Under the pieces are notes generated by a model. It saw only the letters and a list, made by a program, of their open reading frames with translations, had not been told where the DNA came from and did not search any database. A stretch of DNA of 64,000 nucleotides, from positions 7,737-71,736 of the forward strand of contig VXAI01000813.1 of NCBI GenBank assembly GCA_013399305.1. Direction: 5' to 3'. Positions 56,297 to 64,000 of this stretch are shown piece by piece; the stretch's first letter is position 1; every line of letters begins with the position of its first letter. The position numbers and the translations under genes were made by a program. The stretch comes from Rostratula benghalensis. Its lineage: Eukaryota; Chordata; Aves; Charadriiformes; Rostratulidae.

Positions 56297-57127
56297 NNNN
56301 NNNNNNNNNNNNNNNNNNNNNNNNNNNNNNNNNNNNNNNNNNNNNNNNNNNNNNNNNNNNNNNNNNNNNNNNNNNNNNNNNNNNNNNNNNNNNNNNNNNN
56401 NNNNNNNNNNNNNNNNNNNNNNNNNNNNNNNNNNNNNNNNNNNNNNNNNNNNNNNNNNNNNNNNNNNNNNNNNNNNNNNNNNNNNNNNNNNNNNNNNNNN
56501 NNNNNNNNNNNNNNNNNNNNNNNNNNNNNNNNNNNNNNNNNNNNNNNNNNNNNNNNNNNNNNNNNNNNNNNNNNNNNNNNNNNNNNNNNNNNNNNNNNNN
56601 NNNNNNNNNNNNNNNNNNNNNNNNNNNNNNNNNNNNNNNNNNNNNNNNNNNNNNNNNNNNNNNNNNNNNNNNNNNNNNNNNNNNNNNNNNNNNNNNNNNN
56701 NNNNNNNNNNNNNNNNNNNNNNNNNNNNNNNNNNNNNNNNNNNNNNNNNNNNNNNNNNNNNNNNNNNNNNNNNNNNNNNNNNNNNNNNNNNNNNNNNNNN
56801 NNNNNNNNNNNNNNNNNNNNNNNNNNNNNNNNNNNNNNNNNNNNNNNNNNNNNNNNNNNNNNNNNNNNNNNNNNNNNNNNNNNNNNNNNNNNNNNNNNNN
56901 NNNNNNNNNNNNNNNNNNNNNNNNNNNNNNNNNNNNNNNNNNNNNNNNNNNNNNNNNNNNNNNNNNNNNNNNNNNNNNNNNNNNNNNNNNNNNNNNNNNN
57001 NNNNNNNNNNNNNNNNNNNNNNNNNNNNNNNNNNNNNNNNNNNNNNNNNNNNNNNNNNNNNNNNNNNNNNNNNNNNNNNNNNNNNNNNNNNNNNNNNNNN
57101 NNNNNNNNNNNNNNNNNNNNNNNNNNN
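56297..57127. other. Assembly gap (831 N) in CpG-rich sequence
   Basis: Both edges are very GC- and CpG-rich (CCCGCGGGCGCCCCCGGGT on the left, GGTCCGGGGCGACCGCACGG on the right), so a CpG island has probably been lost from the assembly. It is the best candidate position for the DCHS1 promoter and first exon. Confidence 0.97.
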
Positions 57128-58555
57128 GGCGGGGGTCCGGGGCGACCGCACGGCTCGGTGGGGCACGGGACACGGAGGAGCCAGGAAAGTCGGCACGGAG
57201 GGGCAGGAAGGGCAGGAGCCGGGGTAAAGAGGGATGGGGAGCAAGCAACGGGCGCCGGGGAGGCTGAGGGAGCGGGAAGGGGTAGGCAGGAGCAAGAGGG
57301 GACAGGACACAGCGGTGGGACGGGACAGGGCGAGGGTGGGCTGGGCAGGAGACGGAGGGAGGCGGTGGGTGACACTGGGGGAGGCTGTGGGTGATACTGG
57401 GGGCACGGGGGGGGGGCACGATGGCAGGGGCACAGCCCATTCGCTGCTCTACCACCGTTCCTTACTACGCAGGGAGCCCAGAGCACCAGCCCTGCAACCT
57501 GCCGACACCTTGGCGGGCGTCCGTCAGCTGGCTCCGGGGGGCACTTGGGTGAAATATTGTGTGTCCGGCCCCTGTTCTCCCACCCCTTCCTGGGCATCCG
57601 CCTGTAACCACAGCCCGTGCCTGGGCTAGAGGGAGTCTTCAGCCGATTCCCAGTGCGATGGCCCTTAGGATCCAGTGTCTGCTCCAGGTTGAACAGCGGT
57701 GTTTCAGCCCTGTTTGAGCTACCGTGTCTTTGTTTCTTTTTATTTTTGTCTGCAATTGTTTGGGTTTTTTTACATTACCTCTTCCCCTTAAATGAAACAA
57801 AGCGTGTGCTCGTTCCTTGCTCTTGTGATCTGCTCTCCATTGCTGTATCCTGGTGGCACTTCCATACGCATGTCTTCTACTTTAAATTAATGTCTTTTTA
57901 ATACAGCAGATCAGAATTCCCACTGTGTTCTGAGGAAATTTCATCTGCACCTGATAGGAAAGCACTAAAGGGAAGGTGTCCTTCTCTGCTGGAAACATCC
58001 TTCTTGCTGTGCTTAGAGATGACATTTGCTTTTTCATAGTTGTGCCATCCTTATTCTGTCACAGGACTCACACATGGGAATCCTGGCTCTTCCTTGCTCT
58101 TCTGTGGTGTCCAACTGGGGTCATCTCCAGTGTCAGGCCAGATATTTTCTAATACATTGCTAAGACCAAGCTCCACAATGTGATTTGAGCATCTGCTCTC
58201 CATGGTTTCTAATACATGGGCATTTGCGGCAACACCTTTATTGATACGGGTTCAAATGCACTAACTTTTACTTTTTGATATATTAATCGAATACGAGGGG
58301 TTGCTGGTGCTGAAGGATGTTGTTGATGTGATCACAAGCTGCTGTCCATTATATATAAACCGTTGTGCCTTTGGAGAGGCCCTTGATGACTGGAAATGAG
58401 GTAAAAGAGCTGGCAGATCTTTAATGACAATTCCATAGGTGGAAAGAGCTCTCAATCCCATGTGTAAGAAATCAGGTAAGGAAGGCAGGAGAGTCAGGCT
58501 GAGTCAGGACCTGCTGGTCAAACTACAGGGCAAGAAGGAACTGCACAGGCCATGG
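57128..58555. other. Right flank of the gap, transition to AT-rich sequence, no gene recognised
   Basis: 57128-57460 is G-rich and CpG-rich. From about 57600 the sequence becomes clearly AT-richer (TTTGTTTCTTTTTATTTTTG, TGATATATTAATCGAATACG). No exon or named repeat was seen. Confidence 0.5.
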
Positions 58556-58559
58556 GAGC

Positions 58560-58668
58560 CTGTGATCTCATTAAAGACATCCCTGCTCGTTGCAGAGGTT
58601 TGGACTAGGTGGCCTTCAAAGGTCTTTTCCAATGCAAACCATTCTACACCTCTACTCTATGATTCTAA
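58560..58668 (+). repeat. CR1 LINE 3' end, plus orientation
   Basis: GGTTTGGACTAGGTGGCCTT, CTTTTCCAATGCAAACCATTC and a tail CTCTATGATTCTAAC. Confidence 0.8.
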
Positions 58669-58679
58669 CATTAATTTTT

Positions 58680-59400
58680 AAGAAAGGTGGGGAGGAACTC
58701 AGGGAACCCCTGGTTTGTCAGGGTCATCTCCATACCCAGAAAACTCATGGACCACATTATTTCGGAATCTATTTCAGAACACATGGAGAATAAGGATGCA
58801 ATCAGGAACAGTCAGCGCAGATTTAGGAAGCACAAATCATGCTTGACCAGTCTGAGGAACTTCTCTGACAAAATCATTGGCTTGAGGACGAAGGCAAAGC
58901 AGTGGACACAAAGTACCTCGACAGCAGCTCCCGCAGAACTTTCATGTATAACCTGAGCGAGTCTGGGCTGAAGGAGTGGAGCATTAGGTGGGCTGAAAAC
59001 TGTCTGCACTGCTGGGTTAAAGGGTAGTGACCAATGACTCAACGTGGGGTTGGTGCCTGGCAGCCAACAAGGTCCACCAAGCACTGATTTGGCAGCCAAT
59101 ACTGTCCAGTATCTTTGCTAATGTTCTGTGATGACAGGCAAGTTTGCAGATGGCACCAGGAGGGGTGGCTGAGATGTGTCACAGCAGAATTTTGGGCCAG
59201 AGAGATGTCTAGAAATGCAAAGACCTGGGTCAGCAGAAACCTCATGAAGTTCAATAAGGAGAAGTACAAAGTTGTGCACCAGAGGCAGAATAACCCCGTT
59301 ACTGGTACAGGCTGGGAACCGACCGGCCGAGCTGCAGCCCTGCCGAAAGGAACGCGGAGGTAGGGGCAGACACTGAGCCGAGCCAACAGCTCCCTTTGCA
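58680..59400 (+). pseudogene. Decayed CR1 ORF2 reverse-transcriptase remnant
   Basis: The + strand gives RKLMDHIISESISEHMENKD and HKSCLTSLRNFSDKI (about 58735-58875), which follow the CR1 RT pattern 'GK-MEQ-I--SISEH...GKSCLTNL--F-D'. A later piece at about 59135-59290 (KFADG-like, then LMKFNKEKYKVVHQRQNN) is the ORF2 C-terminal part. Frameshifts make it non-functional. Confidence 0.65.
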
Positions 59401-62400
59401 GACAGAGTGAACAACTGACACCAGGAGAAGGGTGAGCAGCAGACCAAGGGGAACAATTATCCCACTCAAACTGGGAGATGGGGAAGCCTCACCTGGAATC
59501 CCGTGTATATTTTTGGCTCCCCCTGTTCATGAGGGATATGGAAAAACTGCAGGAGCCAGGTAGGGCCCCAGCAGACCCACGGGGTTTATAAATAGAGACT
59601 GAAGAACTGGGTTTGCTCGGTCTGGAGATGAGTAGATGAAGGAGCTTTTAAATGGGGTCCTACTGCTACTTGAAGGACAGGTTAAAAAGCTGATGGAACC
59701 AAATGCCTCTTGGCAGTAGCAGCCAATGGCCACAGCTCTGAGTGAACACCAGGGAAAGGTTTTGTTCCCCAGGAGAGCCCTGTAGCACTGGGAAAAGCTA
59801 CTCCCAGAGGCCATGAATCTCAGCCCCTCCAAGTTTTCAAGGCAGATCTGACCCTGTACTGGTGACAGTCTTCAAACGAGAGGATGGACTGTGCATCTCC
59901 GGACACCCCCTTTAACCATGAAGGGGTGTCTGCTGTGAATCTACGAATGCGATTCCATTTCTGTTATGCCACTTGTTAATAATAGCTTTTTGCTTTCGTG
60001 GTGTTCTGGTCACCCTCTATACTCATAATGCCTCTTTCCTTTCTGTCACTGATCAACCTTATCAGTATATTTATTTTTTTTCTGAGATCTTTACTGAAAA
60101 ATATTAAATGGATGAGGTCCAAACCTGCCCCTTGAAAAGACTGTGTGTTTCCTCAAGAATAAAGCATCTGATTTACTGGTCCATTCCTTTGCCAGTCATT
60201 CAAGTCCTCCTTTTTTCAGTTTCTCTGGTGTTTGCTGTTCTTCAGCCCCATGGCATTACCCCAGACCGTTACACAACCCTCCTCTCAGGCTTGACATTTG
60301 TACACAAGTGCTGCCTCTACCAAGAGATGGAAACTAGGGGATTCCTTTTGATCTCCTAGTAAATTATAATTTATTATGTATTCCAATTTACTATATATTC
60401 TTGGAGCTCCTTGGCAAGAGAGGGGAGAGCAGATCCACACCGTGTGCTTGGACATTCAGAGAGATCTCGGACAGTCTTTCTGACATGCAAGTATCCTTGG
60501 AGATGTACAGAGACTGGTTGAAAAATGTAAGTCCAGTGATACAAGTAAGTAAGAGCAAGACAGAAACAAGAGCAGAAATAGGCCGTTCAACTATTTGGGG
60601 CAGAAGGTTATTGGTGGTAGTAAAGGTTGGGACAGGACTGCAAGGCTCTGTCGTGCCCTTTGATAGAATTAATGATATGGAGACTGGAGTATGGAGAAGG
60701 GAGCAGAATTTGAAGATTACTGAGTTCTTTGGGTTAATCCGTGCTTTGGTGAACTGCAGAAACTGAAATCAGGTAGCAGCTGGTGAAATATGGCGAACTG
60801 GAGTCAGCAGTGACCGATGCAGAGCTGGAAGGCAGCACGGAAGCCACACTCTCTGCACGCTGCGTGTCCTCTGATCCACAGGCAAATCCTGCGACGTAGT
60901 GGGATGTTGCTGTGCTGTCTTTGTGGTGCTGTCCTGCCGCCTCAACGACACCGACTCTGGAGCCTGCAAATCCCCACCCAGCCTGGACTCTGCCCATTCC
61001 CACCCTCACCCGGGGCAGGTGGGGTGTCCTGGCAGTTTAGCACCTTCCTGTGAGGTGGCATCTCGCTCTAGAGCCGCACAGGAGCAATCTGCCAGGTGGC
61101 CCAGCGGGACTGAGCTGCTGAGAAGCTTCCACTTTTGCAGGCTGGAGTCCGGCTGAAAAGTCCCAAACAGGAAATCCTTCTAGGATGTGCTTGGGCTCTG
61201 ATTCCCGGACGTTCACAGCAAGCAAAGGCTTCCTGCACTTGGAATGGAGGTTAAAAATAAAGGCAACAGGCACCTGCTAGGAGCATACCCACGGCTGGGG
61301 CGGGAGGGAAGTGAGAGGACAGGAGTACATTTTCTCAGGCGAGATCCCAAGTTTGCCTCTGCCATCTAGAATGACCTTGAAATCCATGAAATACAAACAA
61401 AGAGTTGCAAGATCATGTCACCCAGCAAATAGAGCCAGTCCCTCAGCGTCTCAGCTGGATATCCACAGACAGGTCCAAGGAAATGGTGCCCGTGTACTCC
61501 TGCTGGACATAACCTGACTGGAGAGCTTTGGACCTACAGTGGAAGGGTTCTTCTGCATCTCCTGTTTGTCTGGATGGACACATACATTTCTTGGAACAGG
61601 CATTTTCTGTGCCATAGGGTTTGCTCATGAGAAGCCTGGAGCCCTGAAGGCAAGGTCCTCTCCCTGGGCTGCATGTGGTGGAGGGCTTTAGAGCAGGTAG
61701 AGTTCATGATTTCTGTTAATTTGTTTATGAGAATGTTTACGGTCATGGAAATTTGGCAAAGTTCTGGCAGTGTTGGAAGCAGCTGCACTGTGCAGTGGTC
61801 ATGACATTACCCTTGAAGTAAGGATGCCCAGCCATCACCTCACCTTGCTCCTCACTTTTCTCATGGTGGCCTGGCAAGGACTCCCACAGTCCAGGGCTCC
61901 ATCTAGCAAGTCCTAAATGCCCTCAACACTTGATTGTCACCCCTGCCTCCTTCCTTAGAGAAATCCTCTAGCACAGCAAAACCCGTCAAATGGTTGGGCC
62001 TAAAACGTTGCTTCTGCTACCTCCGTGTCTTGAACCTACATGATGCTGTGCATCGTGCCAGCTGGGAGTCCCACTGCTCATCATCTCCTCTCTCACAGCC
62101 CTGGACCTGTTCTTAATGTTCCTTGCATTCCCAACCAGCAGCTCTCTTGTAGGTCATCCTGGGACTTCTCAGACAGCTCATTTGGTTTTATTTTAAGTCA
62201 CAGCAGCATTTAAGGAGTTGGACTTCAAGTGCAGCAATAGGACCACCAAATATGCCCAGAGGACAACCAAAAGTGAAGACAAGTAGGCAGACACCACAAG
62301 GAGCATGGAAGTATGAGGCTACATGTGAGACAGGGGTTATGTTCTTTGCAGGTACTTTCTAAACAGCATATTGTGGGCAGATTTTAAGCAGTAGGAAAAA

Positions 62401-62450
62401 CAAAATCTAGGGCAGTCAACTGCTTCACTCCCATTCCTCAGAGGCCTCAG
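59401..62450. other. AT-richer flank, nothing recognised with confidence
   Basis: Possible old CR1 remnants (for example around 60030-60350) are too diverged to assign. No open frame shows a known protein family and no splice pattern stands out. Confidence 0.4.
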
Positions 62451-62960
62451 TTGAACCCAGAAGCCCCTGTCACAATCAGCAGATGTGAACCTAACTAGTT
62501 CTTAAACTCCTCCCGTAACAAAGATCTCACAAACCTGCCAGTCAGTGCTAAATCTTCTTTGCTGTTTCTTAAACCCACTATTTCTTGTACTGACATGGAC
62601 ACCGGGAACAGGTTGTTCTCTTTGCAACTGTCTGTTACAAATCAAGGTGGTTATCACATCTTCTCACTCTTCTCTAAGCTGAACTGCCCCTTTAATCTAT
62701 CCATTCTGTGTTTTCTTAACCCCTAATCGTCTCCCTCAGACCTTCTCAGGCTTCTCTCCACTCTCCGACGTGCACCAAGACTGGACACAGCGCTGTGGCT
62801 TAAGGGCCTTGTCACAGCGGAGCAGAGCCAGAAACGTCACACCACGCATCCTGCAGGTCTTATTCCTGTTTATACCATCTCAGATAATGGTATTTCATTT
62901 GTCCTCATCGGATTCATATTCAGCCTGCAGGTCACTACAAAGCAAACTCAGAGAACTACT
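62450..62960 (-). repeat. Ancient CR1/L3-type LINE remnant, minus orientation
   Basis: On the + strand, CTTCTCACTCTTCTCTAAGC, TCTCCACTCTCCGACGTGCA, AGACTGGACACAGCGCTGTG and TTCCTGTTTATACCATCTC follow the antisense of an old amniote CR1 consensus in order. The assignment is from memory and the copy is highly diverged. Confidence 0.5.
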
Positions 62961-63214
62961 GCATAGACTGTGGTTTCTCAGTCTCTGTCTTTACAGCCTC
63001 TTATTTCTACCAAGTGGATAATCTTCCTACCAAGGAATAATAACAACTTTAATATTTCTATCAATGCTGTTTAGTCTCTTGACTAATAACCTGCAAGAAG
63101 TACAGACTGAATAAACAGAAGTGCACAGAAAACCAGGGAAATTACATAATGGAGCTTTAGTGATGGAAATTTAATGGTCAATATTTATAAAGACTGTAGA
63201 AAACTCAAACTCAT

Positions 63215-64000
63215 CAGAGAATCATACAAGAGTTTGAGTTGGAAGGGACCTTCAAGACCATCAAGTTCCAACTCCCCTGCCCTGGGCAGGGACACCTCCC
63301 ACCAGCCCAGGCTGCTCCAAGTCCCCTCCAACCTGGCCTTCAACCCCTCCAGGGATGGGGCAGCCACAGCTTCTCGGGACAACCTGGGCCAGGCTCTCAC
63401 CACCCTCACCCCAAACAAGTTCTTTCTGGTATCTCATCTCAATCTCCCCTCTTCCAATTTCAATCTGTGACCCTTTGTCCTGTCACTGCACTCCCTGACA
63501 CAGAGTCCCCTCCCCAGCTCTCCTGGAGCTCCCTTCAGGGACTGGAAGGGGCTCCAAGGTCTCCCTGGAGCCTTCTCTTCCCCAGGCTGAACAACCCCAG
63601 CTCCCTCAGCCTGTCCTCACAGCAGAGGTTCTCCATCCCTCTGAGCACCTTGGTGGTCCTCCACTGGACCCGTCCCAACAGCTCCATGTCCTTTCTCTGT
63701 TGAGGACTCCAGAGCTGGACACAGGACCCCAGGTGGGGTCTCACCAGAGCAGAGCAGAGGGGTAGAATCCCCTCCCTGGCCCTGCTGGCCATGCTTCTCT
63801 TGCTGCAGCCCAGGATGGGGTTGTCTTTCTGGGCTGCCAGTGCTCACTGCTGGCTCCTGCTGAGCTTCTCATCCTCCAGCACTCCCCAGTCCTTCTCCTC
63901 AGAGCTGCTCTCCAGACATTCTCCCCCCAACCTGTCTTTGTGCTTCGGGTTGCCACATCCCAGTACACAACCCTGCACTTGGCTTGGTTGAACTTCATGC
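63215..64000 (-). repeat. CR1 LINE 3' part, minus orientation, running off the right edge
   Basis: It starts at the tail side (TTGGAAGGGACCTTCAAGACC), continues through CACCTCCCACCAGCCCAGGC, CAAACAAGTTCTTTCTGGTA and CTCAGCCTGTCCTCACAGCAG, and reaches ORF2 C-terminal sequence (reverse strand MKFNQAKCRVVYW near 63960-63998). It is a young copy, nearly identical to 25665-26240 where they overlap. Confidence 0.93.

Noticed and set aside
56162..57597. Apparent open frames of over 400 codons across 56297-57127
   Set aside because: They consist almost entirely of N and have no sequence support.
1..64000. A second protein-coding gene, such as TPP1 or MRPL17, the neighbours I recall from mammals
   Set aside because: I found no exon resembling them in either flank. 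They may lie outside the window.
1..64000. tRNA, rRNA, riboswitch, operon or prokaryotic mobile element
   Set aside because: No such signature was seen. The sequence is an intron-containing vertebrate locus.

Overview
The window looks like avian nuclear DNA. It is GC-rich and packed with CR1 LINE fragments, most of them 3' ends that finish with the (ATTCTATG)n-like tail typical of bird genomes. It contains one clear protein-coding gene, on the minus strand. That gene encodes Dachsous cadherin-related 1 (DCHS1), a giant protocadherin and the ligand/receptor partner of FAT4 in planar cell polarity and Hippo signalling. I joined 20 coding exons between 52800 and 4905. All use GT-AG splice sites, and all splice phases are compatible. 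The exons sum to 9801 nt (3266 codons plus a stop), close to the roughly 3,300 residues I recall for the mammalian protein. The product has a signal peptide, 27 extracellular cadherin (EC) repeats, one transmembrane helix (about residues 2892-2917) and a cytoplasmic tail of about 349 residues.

Layout on the + strand, left to right. 1-2630: downstream flank with CR1 fragments, a (TG)n tract and a possible regulatory block near 360-480. About 2633-4904: putative 3' UTR ending at a double AATAAA on the minus strand. 4905-34152: coding exons 20 to 2 in reverse order, with introns holding CR1 copies and three tandem repeats, including a 37-copy 21-bp VNTR at 14402-15177. 34153-51048: a 16.9-kb first coding intron with CR1 copies, decayed CR1 reverse-transcriptase remnants, an isolated CpG-rich block and enhancer-like stretches. 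51049-52859: the first coding exon (signal peptide, EC1-5, start of EC6) with its 5' UTR portion and a good upstream acceptor. 52860-57600: the 5' intron/flank, with an assembly gap (56297-57127) inside CpG-rich sequence, the likely site of the promoter and the non-coding exon 1. 57600-64000: clearly more AT-rich flank with older CR1 remnants and, at the right edge, a fresh CR1 copy.

I saw no second gene, no tRNA or rRNA, no CRISPR array and no previously undescribed system. The observations most worth following are a furin-type RAKR motif in the membrane-proximal EC repeat, the degenerate calcium-binding linkers, the long VNTRs inside a polarity gene, the duplicated CR1-plus-flank at 1-154 and 9261-9414, and candidate regulatory blocks in the first intron. 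Comparisons with human DCHS1 are from memory, not from a database search.
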